Part shown: positions 7,982 through 17,761 of the stretch, one piece after another
How positions within the stretch are numbered: the first letter of the stretch is position 1
How the letters are laid out: every line of letters starts with the position of its first letter
Source: Actinomycetota bacterium
Lineage (GTDB): Bacteria > Actinomycetota > Actinomycetes > Nanopelagicales > Nanopelagicaceae
DNA length: 36,049 bases
Assembly: GCA_009702525.1 (NCBI GenBank)
Contig: WLHW01000002.1
Span: forward strand, 1 to 36,049
Reading direction: 5' to 3'
Notes under the pieces: model-generated
What the model was told of the DNA's origin: nothing
Seen by the model: the letters and a program-made list of their open reading frames with translations, nothing else
The model's database searches: none
Translations under genes and position numbers: made by a program

Positions 7982-8635
7982 ATGCGCCGTAAGGGCTCCC
8001 TCCTTCGAGAGTTCCCAGTTCTTGTAATAGTGGCACTGCTTGTCTCCCTATTTATTAAAACTTTCATCGTACAGTTTTTCTATATTCCATCTGGATCCAT
8101 GGAAAATACTTTGCAAGTCAATGATCGCGTTGCAGTAAATAAACTGCCGTTTGCCTCTAAACACATATCCCGTGGTGATGTAGTTGTCTTTCGTGATCCA
8201 GCCAAGTGGCTTCCATATTACGCGGACACTTCTGGAAATAAAGTTATCGCCCAAGCTAAAAAGGTTTTGGTAGAAGTCGGTGTGCTTCCAAATCCAGCAA
8301 AACAATATTTAGTAAAACGAGTTATTGGCGTTGCCGGAGACCATGTTGTTTGCTGCACTAAAGCAGGCTTATTGACGGTTAACGACAAAGCAATCACTGA
8401 GCCATATATTTTTGCTGGCAATGTTCCGAGTGATATGAAATTTGATATTACGGTTGCCAAAGGAAAGTTGTGGGTAATGGGTGATCACCGCGGAGCAAGT
8501 GCGGATTCACGCTATCACCAAGAAGATATTAATAAGGGAATGGTGCCGCTCTCTCGCGTAACTGGACGAGTTTTTGCTGTGATTTGGCCATTTAAGAATC
8601 TGACATACATCCCAAAGATTGACGTAGTTAAGTAG
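7982..8635 (+). CDS. lepB: Signal peptidase I
   Basis: Membrane-bound serine/lysine endopeptidase that removes signal peptides from exported proteins. One N-terminal transmembrane helix (about residues 11-32) is followed by the extracytoplasmic catalytic domain. The nucleophile Ser lies in IPSGSMENTL and the general-base Lys in LVKRVIGVAGD. The conserved MGDHRGASADSR box is present. Length of 217 aa fits a single-helix Gram-positive type enzyme. A loop of about 30 residues between the Ser and Lys boxes (KVIAQAKKVLVEVG) is somewhat long. The start is 9 nt after the rplS stop, with no Shine-Dalgarno. Confidence 0.93.
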   Translation: MRRKGSLLREFPVLVIVALLVSLFIKTFIVQFFYIPSGSMENTLQVNDRVAVNKLPFASKHISRGDVVVFRDPAKWLPYYADTSGNKVIAQAKKVLVEVGVLPNPAKQYLVKRVIGVAGDHVVCCTKAGLLTVNDKAITEPYIFAGNVPSDMKFDITVAKGKLWVMGDHRGASADSRYHQEDINKGMVPLSRVTGRVFAVIWPFKNLTYIPKIDVVK

Positions 8636-8641
8636 CTCTTA

Positions 8642-9250
8642 ATGAAAGTGATCGAGCAGCTGCTCATCAATGCAGGTATTTCACCCATTGCAGGGGTTGA
8701 TGAAGCTGGTCGAGGTGCATGTGCCGGACCATTAGTTATAGCTAGCGTTATTCTGCAGAATCCTTTTGCACCCGAGTTATCAGTTGTGCGAGATTCCAAG
8801 GAAATCTCTGAGAAAAAGCGTGAAGAAGTCTTCGAGTTGATTCAAAAATCCGCACTATCAATTAGCGTTGTGATAGTTCCAGCAAAAGAAGTCGATCAAC
8901 GTGGTGTACATGCAGCTAATCTCGACGGGATGCGCCGAGCGGTACACGGCTTAGATCAAATACCCGCCTATGTTTTAACCGATGGATATGCAATAGAAGG
9001 TTTGGGTCTACCAAATTTAGCGGTATGGAAAGGTGATCAAGTCGTCGTGAGCATTAGTGCGGCATCCATCATTGCAAAAGTAACTCGTGATCGAATCATG
9101 CGCACCATGGACCAAGAATTTCCACAGTTTGGCTTCGCTGGACACAAGGGCTATATCACGGCTTCACATACAAGAGCCCTTGAAGAGTATGGCCCGTGCA
9201 TAGAGCATCGACGTTCTTTTTCAAATATCGCCGGACTCATCCACAAGTAA
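8642..9250 (+). CDS. rnhB: Ribonuclease HII
   Basis: Cuts RNA in RNA-DNA hybrids and removes single ribonucleotides misincorporated in DNA. The active-site motif GVDEAGRGACAGPLV with its Asp-Glu pair is at residues 18-32; the later Asp in VLTDGY and the SIIAKVTRDR box are also there. A normal-length 202-aa protein. It starts 6 nt after lepB. The lepB-rnhB-yraN-comM-dprA order is the standard actinobacterial arrangement, though the small DUF2469 gene often found between rnhB and yraN is missing. Confidence 0.94.
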   Translation: MKVIEQLLINAGISPIAGVDEAGRGACAGPLVIASVILQNPFAPELSVVRDSKEISEKKREEVFELIQKSALSISVVIVPAKEVDQRGVHAANLDGMRRAVHGLDQIPAYVLTDGYAIEGLGLPNLAVWKGDQVVVSISAASIIAKVTRDRIMRTMDQEFPQFGFAGHKGYITASHTRALEEYGPCIEHRRSFSNIAGLIHK

Positions 9251-9296
9251 CGAGAGAATTCATGTAATTGTCAGGGTGGAAATTTATGGTCCCCCT

Positions 9297-9662
9297 ATGC
9301 AAAAAATTAGTAATCAGCGCACAGGTGCCTTTGGGGAAGAGATAGTTACGCAGTATCTGAGTTCACATCATGCCGAAATCATCGAACGTAATTGGCGAAT
9401 CCGCGAAGGTGAGATCGATATTGTCGCCCTCTACCGCAACGGAATCTTTGCTTTCGTAGAGGTCAAAACTCGTTCATCGGTTGCATTTGGTCACCCTTTC
9501 GAGGCGATTAATCGGGATAAAGCCCGACGAATGCAGCGGTTAGCGTTGGGGTGGCTAGCAACGCATGGATGTCTGGGATGTGATTATCAGATCGATGCAG
9601 CGGCAGTATTGATCGCACCGGATGGTTCGCACAGTATTGAATACCGAGCAAATATCCTATGA
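9297..9662 (+). CDS. yraN: YraN / UPF0102 family nuclease-fold protein
   Basis: A small protein with the PD-(D/E)xK nuclease fold: GAFGEEIV at the N-terminus, then GEIDIVALYRNG and FVEVKTRSS, which supply the Asp and Glu-x-Lys of the catalytic core. Its cellular role is unsettled; the place between rnhB and the comM-dprA pair suggests DNA processing. I prefer ATG 9297 (MQKISNQRTGAFGEE, 121 aa) over the track's GTG at 9276, because family members usually begin about 10 residues before GAxGE. An AGGGTGG at 9273-9279 fits neither start well. The stop overlaps the comM start as ATGA. Confidence 0.8.
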   Translation: MQKISNQRTGAFGEEIVTQYLSSHHAEIIERNWRIREGEIDIVALYRNGIFAFVEVKTRSSVAFGHPFEAINRDKARRMQRLALGWLATHGCLGCDYQIDAAAVLIAPDGSHSIEYRANIL

Positions 9663-11179
9663 GCCTGGCACAAACTCTCTGTGTCGCACTTCTTGGTTTA
9701 GACGGTCATGTTGTCACTGTAGAAGTTGATATTGCCGACGGGCTTCCCATGTATTCACTTCTAGGTTTACCCGATGCTGCGCTCTCAGAGTCTCGCGATC
9801 GTGTACGTGCAGCAATGGTGAACTGTGGTGAAAGTTGGCCCAACCGCAAAGTTACCGTCTCGTTGTCTCCTGCATGGTTACCAAAGAGTGGCTCCTCTTT
9901 TGACGTAGCAATATGCATTGCGTTGTTATCGGCCCATCAGAGTATTGATCCCGCAAAAATTCGTGATGTTGTATTTATTGGCGAACTCGCACTCGATGGT
10001 CGCCTTCGATCAGTGCGGGGAGTTTTGCCATCGCTCATGGCAGCCTATAAAACTGGAGTTCGTACCGCAGTTGTTCCTACTGCAAATTTTGAAGAAGCCT
10101 CTCTGATGCACAACATGGAGATAATTCCGATGGAGCATTTAAAGAAGATTCTTTTGTGGTTGCGCACGGGCGAACGAGAGTGCAGTCAAGAGTTTGATTT
10201 AGAGTGGGAACCGAATGATGATCGTTTGGATTTTGCCGATGTAGCAGGTCAAGTACAAGCACGCTTAGCTGCAGAGATTGCCGCAACTGGTGGTCATCAC
10301 ATCTTATTAATTGGCCCACCCGGAACTGGAAAGACAATGATTGCCGAGCGAATTCCAACGATTATGCCGGCTTTAAATATTGCGCAAGCATTAGAAGTAA
10401 CGGCAGTGCACTCACTTGCCGGAACATTTGCAACTAGGTCACCCACGTCACTTATTGCACCAATAGTCTCTCCGCATCACACGACAACGCGAGTAGCTAT
10501 GGTCGGCGGTGGCGCGCATGCGATAAAGCCAGGCGCCTGCTCTTTGGCCCACAACGGTGTTCTCTTTATCGATGAAGCACCCGAGTGCCCATCGGGAGTT
10601 TTGGATTCACTGCGTCAGCCATTAGAAGCGGGAACAATTACTATCGCCCGCAGCATTGGGAATGTAACCTTCCCTGCGCAGTTTCTTTTGGTCCTGGCTG
10701 CAAACCCATGTCCTTGTGGCAAATTTTCAGGTCGCGGTCGTAACTGCACATGCTCCTCTCAACAGGTACGCCGTTACTTAGGAAAACTCTCTGGACCTTT
10801 AATGGATCGGATAGATATGCGGGTATATCTAGATCCTGTAGGACGTTTAGATATGGCCCGAACTGAACTGGGAGAAAGTAGCGCCGAGATTCGCCAACGT
10901 GTGATTACCGCTCGCACCATTGCCGATGCACGATTTAAAGGTCTTGGGTGGAGTTTGAATTCACAGATTCCTTCACGTGCATTGCGCACAACTTTTAAAC
11001 CAGAGCGCGCTGCAATGAGTTTTTTACATGATGAACTTGAAAGTGAACATATCACTGCACGTGGCTTACATAAGATTGCCCGAGTTGGTTGGACGCTTGC
11101 AGATTTACATGGGCATGAAGTCCCCATGCTCGCTGATATTAAATTGGCGCATAGTTTGCGATCAGGTGTTGAACAGTGA
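9659..11179 (+). CDS. comM: YifB/ComM family Mg-chelatase-like AAA+ ATPase
   Basis: AAA+ ATPase of the ComM family; in Vibrio ComM is a hexameric helicase that extends heteroduplex branches during natural transformation. An N-terminal Lon-protease-like domain (about residues 20-140, with SRDRVRAAMVN and KVTVSLSPAWLPK) precedes the ATPase. Walker A is GPPGTGKTMIAERIP and Walker B is VLFIDEAPE. The Cys-containing ANPCPCGKFSGRGRNCTCS stretch, typical of the family, is intact. It is full length at 506 aa. It is coupled by 4-nt overlaps to yraN upstream (ATGA) and dprA downstream (GTGA), consistent with one DNA-uptake or recombination unit. Confidence 0.93.
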   Translation: MSLAQTLCVALLGLDGHVVTVEVDIADGLPMYSLLGLPDAALSESRDRVRAAMVNCGESWPNRKVTVSLSPAWLPKSGSSFDVAICIALLSAHQSIDPAKIRDVVFIGELALDGRLRSVRGVLPSLMAAYKTGVRTAVVPTANFEEASLMHNMEIIPMEHLKKILLWLRTGERECSQEFDLEWEPNDDRLDFADVAGQVQARLAAEIAATGGHHILLIGPPGTGKTMIAERIPTIMPALNIAQALEVTAVHSLAGTFATRSPTSLIAPIVSPHHTTTRVAMVGGGAHAIKPGACSLAHNGVLFIDEAPECPSGVLDSLRQPLEAGTITIARSIGNVTFPAQFLLVLAANPCPCGKFSGRGRNCTCSSQQVRRYLGKLSGPLMDRIDMRVYLDPVGRLDMARTELGESSAEIRQRVITARTIADARFKGLGWSLNSQIPSRALRTTFKPERAAMSFLHDELESEHITARGLHKIARVGWTLADLHGHEVPMLADIKLAHSLRSGVEQ

Positions 11180-12036
11180 ACGAGCGAGAAGCGCGTGCAA
11201 TCCTCTTTAGCGGTATCGAGGGTGGTCATAGCTTCTGGGCCGCTGAAATCTACGGTTCAAGTGCGTTAGAGGTTTTCAATAAACTTATCAATGGCGGTTA
11301 TGATCGGATTAAATACAGTGCACTTATTGCACACATCACATGTACTTCCTCTGATTCAATTCTTAGTTCTATCGATACTGTGGGAGCTACATTTTTAGTT
11401 CCGGGAGATCCTTTATGGCCATCTCGGGTTGAAGATTTAGTGACACCGCCTATCGCACTGATCGGTAAGGGAAATATTGCAGTATTAACTAACGACTCAC
11501 TAGCAATTGTCGGTACCCGAAACCCAACAAACTACGGAGCACGTATTGCTGGAGATTTTGCTGCCGGTTTTGTAGATAGAGATTGGGCGGTGATTAGTGG
11601 TGGTGCATACGGTATCGACACATATGCACATAAAGGTGCGCTCATTGCCGAAGGCAGCACCGTAGCCGTAATCGCTTCTGGTATCGATGTTAATTATCCG
11701 GCCGGCAATACGCGATTGTTTGAAGAAATCTGCGAATCAGGAGCGCTTATTACTGAAGTAATGCCTGGAGTAAAAGCCATGCCGCATCGCTTCCTAACGC
11801 GCAATCGATTAATCGCAGCGATATCACTCGCCACACTTGTTGTTGAAGCGGCATTTCGCAGTGGCTCACTTCGTACCGCCCGCGATGCCGCAGAACTATT
11901 ACGACCGGTTATGGCAATTCCTGGACCTATTCATTCACCAACTAGTGATGGTTGTCATCGGCTTATAGGTGAGCGAGCAGCCGAATTAGTTACATCGGTA
12001 GCAGATGCAGTGGAGTTCATAGGGTTAAATCAATGA
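11176..12036 (+). CDS. dprA: DNA-processing protein DprA (short form)
   Basis: Single-stranded DNA-binding protein that loads RecA onto incoming DNA. The Rossmann core is intact: VGTRNPTNYGARIAGDF, VISGGAYGIDTYAH and the later MPHRFLTRNRLIAAIS and EAAFRSGSLRTARDA. At 286 aa it lacks the C-terminal winged-helix domain found in many DprA proteins (350-390 aa); it ends soon after the core. It starts with GTG overlapping the comM stop (GTGA). era follows 12 nt later, an arrangement I do not recall as usual. Confidence 0.9.
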   Translation: MNEREARAILFSGIEGGHSFWAAEIYGSSALEVFNKLINGGYDRIKYSALIAHITCTSSDSILSSIDTVGATFLVPGDPLWPSRVEDLVTPPIALIGKGNIAVLTNDSLAIVGTRNPTNYGARIAGDFAAGFVDRDWAVISGGAYGIDTYAHKGALIAEGSTVAVIASGIDVNYPAGNTRLFEEICESGALITEVMPGVKAMPHRFLTRNRLIAAISLATLVVEAAFRSGSLRTARDAAELLRPVMAIPGPIHSPTSDGCHRLIGERAAELVTSVADAVEFIGLNQ

Positions 12037-12048
12037 GAGAATCTACCT

Positions 12049-12969
12049 ATGAGTAATTTCCGTTCGGGCTTTGTTGCCATTGTTGGCCGCCCAAACGTTG
12101 GAAAATCGACATTGATTAACGCACTTGTAGGAAGCAAGATTGCAATCACATCTCATCACCCAAATACCACTCGCAGCGCAATTCGCGGAATCGTTCATGG
12201 TGCAGATTTTCAAGCTGTACTCGTCGATACACCTGGAGTTCATAAGCCAAAAACACTTCTTGGTCACCGCCTGAATGCCGTTGTAGATCAGAGCATGGAT
12301 TCAGTTGACGTAGTCATTATGTGTATTCCTGCCGATGAAACATCTGGTGCTGGAGATATATTCATTGCTCAAGAGATCGCTAAACATCCACGGGCTAAAA
12401 AGTTTGCAGTAGTTACTAAAACAGATTTAATTTCAAAGGAAAAATTAGCATTGCGTCTGGCTGGAATCATGGCGCTGGCTCAAGGATTCGTATGGGATGA
12501 AATCATTCCGGTTTCGGCTGCGATTCATGATCAAATCGATTTACTCAATCAACTGATTGGCAAGAGTCTTCCGTCAGGTCCGCAGTACTACCCGGCTGGC
12601 ACAACGAGTGATCAAGCGATTGAGCATTTAATCTGTGAGTTTATCCGGGAGGCAGCTTTGCAAGATGTACGTGAAGAGCTACCGCACTCGATTATGGTGA
12701 CTATCGATGAGTTTGGTGAGCGCGAAGAAAAAGGCTCCCGTCCTTTTTATGATGTCCACGCAACGATCCATGTAGAACGTGATACCCAGCGCGCGATTTT
12801 ATTGGGCCACCAGGGGAGTCGACTTAAAGAGATTGGGATTCGTGCGCGAGCCGATATTGAGCGCGCGTTAGTTGCCAAGATTTTCCTAGGTTTACACATC
12901 AAAGTATCTAAAGAGTGGCAGCGAGATCCTAAATTGCTGGAGCGTTTAGGGTTCGGCGATAACAACTAA
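12049..12969 (+). CDS. era: GTPase Era
   Basis: Ribosome-assembly GTPase that binds the 3' end of 16S rRNA. All GTPase motifs are readable: G1 GRPNVGKST, the G2 TTRSAIRG region, G3 DTPGVHKPK, G4 TKTD and the SAA of G5. The C-terminal KH domain carries GHQGSRLKEIGIRARADIE. A complete 306-aa protein. The last 24 nt overlap the end of the transporter gene on the opposite strand. Confidence 0.96.
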   Translation: MSNFRSGFVAIVGRPNVGKSTLINALVGSKIAITSHHPNTTRSAIRGIVHGADFQAVLVDTPGVHKPKTLLGHRLNAVVDQSMDSVDVVIMCIPADETSGAGDIFIAQEIAKHPRAKKFAVVTKTDLISKEKLALRLAGIMALAQGFVWDEIIPVSAAIHDQIDLLNQLIGKSLPSGPQYYPAGTTSDQAIEHLICEFIREAALQDVREELPHSIMVTIDEFGEREEKGSRPFYDVHATIHVERDTQRAILLGHQGSRLKEIGIRARADIERALVAKIFLGLHIKVSKEWQRDPKLLERLGFGDNN

Positions 12970-13827
12970 CTTACTTTTTCGGCTAGCTAAGTAAGAGCCT
13001 AAAAGCACTAAGGGCAGACCAACAATAATTCCTAAAGTAATTGGCTCATTCAAAATAATGATTCCAAGAACCACTGCTACAGCAGTATTAACATAAGTAG
13101 TCAATGAGCCTCGTGCTGGGCCTATCTCTTTAATAACAATAAAGAAGAGCATGAAGGCGATAGCTGTCGAGAAAATACCGAGTGCAACTAAGGCTGCCAT
13201 TGCATTAAAGGAGACTGGATTGCTGGGCCACATTGCGATGGCAATTGGCAGATAGAAAACGCATGTAATTGCCATAGCTACACCGTTGATTGCAACACCA
13301 TCTACTCCTGGTAAGTTAGATGTCACCATTAAGACGGCGTATGAATACAGAACTGCAGCGAGAATGCACATGGCTATAGCTTTTGGATTGCTAGTACCCG
13401 TGATTGATTCGATTCCAACAAGTGCAACGATTCCAATAAAGCCAACGACTAAACCAAAAATTCGCTTAGGTTGCCACACTGAATGATCACCGCGCAAAGA
13501 TGTAAAGATTGTTGCAAAGATTGGTACGGTTGCAACAAGTAAACCAGCCAAGCCAGAAGAGATTTCTTTTTCTGCATTAGTAATTAAAATCCATGGTCCG
13601 ACCATTTCAAGGAATGCATAAGGAAGCACGTATTTAATGCCCCTAATTGCATCCATAAAAGAGCCTTGGCGGATGGCGATAGGAATCAAAATCGCCGCGC
13701 CAATACATGTACGGCCCGCAACAATTAGTGGAGGGGGAATGTCGGCAACTGCAACCTTCATAAGTAAGTAGGGGATTCCCCACAAGAAGCCAACGAAGGC
13801 AAATTGAATCCAAGATTTACGTGTCAT
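12946..13827 (-). CDS. EamA/DMT-family transporter
   Basis: A 293-aa integral membrane protein with about 10 hydrophobic segments in two EamA repeats. The family pattern is an N-terminal FVGFLWGIPYLLMKVAV helix and a later LTTYVNTAVAVVLGIIILNEPIT segment. The substrate is unknown; relatives export amino acids or metabolites. The ATG directly follows the glgM stop with no gap, so the two are probably co-transcribed. Confidence 0.82.
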   Translation of the reverse strand: MTRKSWIQFAFVGFLWGIPYLLMKVAVADIPPPLIVAGRTCIGAAILIPIAIRQGSFMDAIRGIKYVLPYAFLEMVGPWILITNAEKEISSGLAGLLVATVPIFATIFTSLRGDHSVWQPKRIFGLVVGFIGIVALVGIESITGTSNPKAIAMCILAAVLYSYAVLMVTSNLPGVDGVAINGVAMAITCVFYLPIAIAMWPSNPVSFNAMAALVALGIFSTAIAFMLFFIVIKEIGPARGSLTTYVNTAVAVVLGIIILNEPITLGIIVGLPLVLLGSYLASRKSKLVVIAEP

Positions 13828-14988
13828 TTAAGCAATCACACGGCGATATAAATCAACGGTTGCTTGAGCAACTGCTGCCCAACCAAAATGTGCAGATGCA
13901 CGAAGCCGTCCAGCTTTACCGTATTTCACCAGAAGTTGTGGCTGTGACATTAAAACTGTGATTGATTGCGTCAATGCGCGCTCGAAAGCTGCTGCATCGC
14001 CGGTGTAGTCAACTAACTCACCCGTTTCCCCATGGGTGACAACTTCAGGAATCCCACCTACGCGTGATGCAAGCACCGCAGTCTCACATCCCATGGCCTC
14101 TAAGTTGACGATTCCAAGTGGCTCATAGATCGAAGGACAAATAAATAGTTCGGCGCCGGTAAGTAAGGCGGCTAATTCGTGATGAGGCAACATTTCTTGT
14201 ATCCACCAAATATTGCTGCGAGATTTTTGCAACTCAGCGATTAATTCGGCTACCTCGTTTCCAATTCCTTCTTCATCTGGGCTTCCAGCAGCAAGGACTA
14301 AGCCATATTCAGAAGGAACTTCTTTCCATGCCCGCAGAAGATGTGCTAAACCTTTTTGTCGAGTAATTCGCCCAACAAAGATTGCATAAGGTCCGACAAT
14401 GCTAAATTTTTCAGCAACCGATGAATCGTGATTGGGTGCAAACTTATCGGTATCAACACCGTTTCGAATTGTCACAACTATTGTTGGATCAAGATTGGGG
14501 TAGGCCTGTAAAACATCGGCGCGCATGCCATCGCTGACTGCAATGATTGCCGCTGCAGATTCAAAGGCAGTTTTTTCTGCCCATGAAGAAATTGCATATC
14601 CTGTGCCTAATTGTTCGGCTTTCCAGGGGCGAAGTGGTTCAAGTGAGTGCGCACTCACAATGTGCGGAATTGAGTATTGAAGTGCTGCTATGTGGCCAGC
14701 CATGTTGGCATACCAGGTATGCGAATGAACTACATCGACGTTAGACATATGCGATGCAATTTCTAAATCTGTCACTAGGGCTTGCACTGCTGGATTAGCA
14801 TCATTGAATTCAGTGGGGGTCTGGTAACCAAAAGCGTCATCTCGTTTTCCACCAAAGCAATGGACGCCAACCGATATTCCGTTGATTCTGCGAAGTGCTT
14901 GCGTCAATTGCACGACGTGTACGCCGGCTCCGCCATAGACCGCAGGGGGCCACTCTTTAGTTACGATGCCAACTTTTAGCTCGCTCAT
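13828..14988 (-). CDS. glgM: GT4 glucosyltransferase, GlgM/GlgA-type
   Basis: A GT-B-fold glycosyltransferase of the actinobacterial group annotated as glycogen synthase. The mycobacterial member (Rv1212c) forms alpha-maltose-1-phosphate from ADP-glucose and glucose-1-phosphate. Visible motifs are the N-terminal EWPPAVYGGAGVHV loop, SAHSLEPLRPWK, VGRITRQKGLAHLLRAW, and the C-terminal nucleotide-sugar motif PSIYEPLGIVNLEAMGC. The start is MSELKVGIV at 14988, because AGGGGG lies about 5 nt before it; the longer track ORF would run into the glgC start. Divergent from glgC, the ADP-glucose producer, so the pair is a storage alpha-glucan module. Classical glycogen synthase activity cannot be excluded. 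Confidence 0.85.
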   Translation of the reverse strand: MSELKVGIVTKEWPPAVYGGAGVHVVQLTQALRRINGISVGVHCFGGKRDDAFGYQTPTEFNDANPAVQALVTDLEIASHMSNVDVVHSHTWYANMAGHIAALQYSIPHIVSAHSLEPLRPWKAEQLGTGYAISSWAEKTAFESAAAIIAVSDGMRADVLQAYPNLDPTIVVTIRNGVDTDKFAPNHDSSVAEKFSIVGPYAIFVGRITRQKGLAHLLRAWKEVPSEYGLVLAAGSPDEEGIGNEVAELIAELQKSRSNIWWIQEMLPHHELAALLTGAELFICPSIYEPLGIVNLEAMGCETAVLASRVGGIPEVVTHGETGELVDYTGDAAAFERALTQSITVLMSQPQLLVKYGKAGRLRASAHFGWAAVAQATVDLYRRVIA

Positions 14989-15020
14989 ATTTCCCCCTAC
15001 CCCGACCAAGAGGTACAGGC

Positions 15021-15026
15021 TATCGT
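15021..15026 (+). promoter_or_regulatory. -10 box of glgC (leaderless type)
   Basis: TATCGT lies at -12 to -7 from the glgC ATG, with no Shine-Dalgarno. It sits in the 44-nt space shared with the divergent glgM gene. Confidence 0.4.
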
Positions 15027-15032
15027 TAGGAC

Positions 15033-16256
15033 ATGGCAAAACTTAAACTTCCCCTTGGCATCGTCCTTGCCGGTGGTGAAGGTAAGCGATTGATGCCGCT
15101 GACAGCAGATAGAGCCAAGCCAGCTGTTCCTTTTGGTGGTTCATATCGCTTGATTGATTTCGTTTTATCAAATCTAGTAAATGCGAATATGTTAAAGATT
15201 GCCGTTCTTACGCAATACAAATCTCACTCTCTGGACAGACATATAACAACGACCTGGCGCATGTCGACTTTATTGGGTAACTACATCACTCCTGTTCCAG
15301 CTCAGCAACGCTTAGGCCCACGTTGGTATACCGGAAGCGCTGATGCAATTTTGCAGAATTTCAATTTGATTCACGATGAAAATCCCAAGCATATTTTGGT
15401 CTTTGGTGCTGACCACGTTTATCGTATGGATCCAGGTCAAATGTTTACTCAGCATGTCGAATCTGGCGCAGGTGTAACCGTTGCCGCTATTCGCATGCCA
15501 CGTTCTGAGGCGCATGAATTTGGAGTCATTGAGTTAGCCGAGGATGGCATAACAATCAAGGCCTTTCATGAAAAACCAAGTGATCCTCCGCCGATGCCTG
15601 GACATCCAGATTTATGTCTAGTCTCCATGGGTAACTACATTTTCAAGCGCGATGTCATGGAAGAGGCGTTAATAATTGACTCAGAAGATTTAGAGTCACG
15701 TCATGATTTAGGCGCCAATATCATTCCGTTCTTAACTAAAGCTGGCGTAGCTAAAGTTTATGATTTTGCTGACAATGTGGTGCCGGGAGAGACCGAACGC
15801 GACAAAGGCTATTGGCGAGACGTGGGTTCGATAGATGCTTATTACGATGCACACATGGATCTAGTATCGGTGCATCCGATATTCAATTTATACAACCGTG
15901 AATGGCCGTTGCTTACTAATCCACCATCATTGCCTCCAGCTAAATTTAGCGAAGGTGGCGCAGCCCATGATTCAATTGTTGGCGCTGGCACAATTATTTC
16001 TGGTGGAATTCTGCACAATTCAGTTGTTTCTTACGATGTTTCAGTAGGTAACGGTGCCCTAGTTGAAGGCTCAGTACTCATGCCATCTGTCACAATTGGA
16101 AATAAAGCCATCATCCGAAATGCGATTTTAGATAAGAACGTTTTCGTAGAACCTGGTGCACAAATTGGAGTTGACTTGGCGCGCGATCGCGAACGCTTCA
16201 CTATTAGCCCTGGCGGAATTATCGTTGTAGGTAAAGGTGTACGAGTAACAGCCTAA
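15033..16256 (+). CDS. glgC: Glucose-1-phosphate adenylyltransferase (ADP-glucose pyrophosphorylase)
   Basis: Makes ADP-glucose from ATP and glucose-1-phosphate, the committed step of bacterial alpha-glucan synthesis. The N-terminal nucleotidyltransferase domain begins [19 protein letters not shown], with the [14 protein letters not shown] box. [17 protein letters not shown] and [12 protein letters not shown] mark the substrate sites. The C-terminal left-handed beta-helix is visible as hexapeptide-like repeats from about residue 300. Full length at 407 aa. It ends 3 nt from the convergent xylulokinase stop. Confidence 0.96.
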   Translation: MAKLKLPLGIVLAGGEGKRLMPLTADRAKPAVPFGGSYRLIDFVLSNLVNANMLKIAVLTQYKSHSLDRHITTTWRMSTLLGNYITPVPAQQRLGPRWYTGSADAILQNFNLIHDENPKHILVFGADHVYRMDPGQMFTQHVESGAGVTVAAIRMPRSEAHEFGVIELAEDGITIKAFHEKPSDPPPMPGHPDLCLVSMGNYIFKRDVMEEALIIDSEDLESRHDLGANIIPFLTKAGVAKVYDFADNVVPGETERDKGYWRDVGSIDAYYDAHMDLVSVHPIFNLYNREWPLLTNPPSLPPAKFSEGGAAHDSIVGAGTIISGGILHNSVVSYDVSVGNGALVEGSVLMPSVTIGNKAIIRNAILDKNVFVEPGAQIGVDLARDRERFTISPGGIIVVGKGVRVTA

Positions 16257-16259
16257 GTT

Positions 16260-17663
16260 TTACCAGGTGCTTGTGTTATCACGAAGTGTTCGATATTTAT
16301 CCATGACATGTGGCGTTGGCTTTTCGGTGAATGCTTGTGTTGCTCCACCGTGCCAGGTTGGCATTTCGCCTAATAGCGCCCATGCTGCCTGTTTAGCTGC
16401 GCCATCTGCAACATATTCACCAGCTGGCGGCACAACAACAGTGCGACCAAAAATTGCACTAGCAATCGTTGGAATCGCAGGATTTTTAGCCGCACCTCCA
16501 ATTAGAAGAATTCGATTTACTGTGACTCCCAACGCGACTAAAGCATCAACGGAATCGGCCAAACCGCACAACATTCCTTCGATCATGGTACGAGCTAAAT
16601 CAGAAGGATTTGAGTTGTTTAGATTCATTCCCGCAATGGTTCCAGTTGCATGAGGTCGATTCGGAGTTCTTTCACCCTCAAAATAAGGTAACAACGTTAA
16701 GCCGTTGGCCCCGGCTGGTGAGAGCAACGCTAATTGACCAACTTCATCATGTGTCTTTCCTAAAATCTTTGTAGCCGCATCCAAAATTCTCGCTGCATTT
16801 AACGTACACACTAATGGTAAGAAGCGACCTGTTGCATCTGCAAAACCCGCAACTGCGCCAGTTGAATCATGCGTAGGTGTATCAGAGACTGCAAATGCAG
16901 TTCCACTAGTTCCTAATGAAACTATGACATCACCTGGTTGTGCTTGAACTCCAAGTGCGGCCGCTGCGTTATCGCCGGCACCTGCAGCGATAGGAATTCC
17001 CGCCAACGTACTTCCACCAAACTCTGCTGGAGAAATAATACGAGGTAATGTAATTTCTAGATCATGGCGAAGTGCAAGTCGTACGATATCTTCGCGATAA
17101 TGCGATGTTGTCGGATCAAAATAACCTGTACCCGATGCATCGCTACGATCAGTAAAGAGTTTTTCTAAATCTTTTCCACCTTGCAACTGCCACGATAACC
17201 AATCATGGGGAAGGGCGACTGCTGAAACTCGAGCGGCATTAGCGGGTTCATTATCTGCAAGCCAGCGCAACTTCGATGCAGTAAAAGATGCAACCAGTAC
17301 CGAACCAACTTTTCTGGCAACATCAGAGTCTCCGCCGAGCTCCTTATTTAAATCACGTGCAGCTTGGGCCGATCGAGTGTCATTCCATAAAAGTGCAGGA
17401 CGAATAACATCACCGCTGCTATCGAGGGCGACCATGCCATGTTGTTGGCCACCGATAGAAATTGCAGCAACATCATCGAGACCACCGGCTTGTGCAAGAG
17501 CGGAGTCAAGGGCGCTTTTCCATGACTGGGGATCGACTTCGGTGCCATCTGGGTGTGGGGCACGGGCTTGGCGCACCAAATCTCCAGTATGCGCATCACG
17601 TATTACAACTTTTACGGATTGCGTAGATGAGTCCACGCCAGCGATGAGTTGTTGATTAGCCAT
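16260..17663 (-). CDS. xylB: Xylulokinase
   Basis: FGGY-family kinase that phosphorylates D-xylulose to xylulose 5-phosphate for the pentose phosphate pathway. The N-terminal [14 protein letters not shown] phosphate-binding loop, the substrate box [13 protein letters not shown] and [10 protein letters not shown] fit xylulokinases rather than glycerol kinases. [11 protein letters not shown] (catalytic Asp) and the C-terminal [12 protein letters not shown] follow. Normal length of 467 aa. The start at 17663 is backed by TAGCCT at -12 to -7. No xylose isomerase or sugar transporter is next to it. Confidence 0.9.
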   Translation of the reverse strand: MANQQLIAGVDSSTQSVKVVIRDAHTGDLVRQARAPHPDGTEVDPQSWKSALDSALAQAGGLDDVAAISIGGQQHGMVALDSSGDVIRPALLWNDTRSAQAARDLNKELGGDSDVARKVGSVLVASFTASKLRWLADNEPANAARVSAVALPHDWLSWQLQGGKDLEKLFTDRSDASGTGYFDPTTSHYREDIVRLALRHDLEITLPRIISPAEFGGSTLAGIPIAAGAGDNAAAALGVQAQPGDVIVSLGTSGTAFAVSDTPTHDSTGAVAGFADATGRFLPLVCTLNAARILDAATKILGKTHDEVGQLALLSPAGANGLTLLPYFEGERTPNRPHATGTIAGMNLNNSNPSDLARTMIEGMLCGLADSVDALVALGVTVNRILLIGGAAKNPAIPTIASAIFGRTVVVPPAGEYVADGAAKQAAWALLGEMPTWHGGATQAFTEKPTPHVMDKYRTLRDNTSTW

Positions 17664-17669
17664 GAGTCA

Positions 17670-17675
17670 AGGCTA
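17670..17675 (-). promoter_or_regulatory. -10 box of xylB (leaderless type)
   Basis: The minus strand reads TAGCCT at -12 to -7 of the xylB ATG, and there is no Shine-Dalgarno. Confidence 0.35.
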
Positions 17676-17692
17676 GACTGTTCTTGTCAGCG

Positions 17693-17720
17693 TTGACCAC
17701 AGGTTGGGCGATTTGATAGT
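17693..17720 (+). promoter_or_regulatory. Possible sigma-70-type promoter of pfkA
   Basis: TTGACC (17693-17698) and GATAGT (17715-17720) are 16 nt apart in the 98-nt divergent space. An alternative -10, TATAAA, lies at 17734. pfkA itself has a Shine-Dalgarno, so it needs a leader of this kind. Confidence 0.4.
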
Positions 17721-17761
17721 TCGAGCCCTACTTTATAAAACTTTTCTTAATGGAGTTCATA

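Noticed and set aside
7807-8067. Minus-strand ORFs over the rplS tail (7807-8067, 7827-8036)
   Set aside because: They are low-complexity Ser/Ala/Thr or Leu/Gln strings caused by the repeated VEAPV codons on the other strand.
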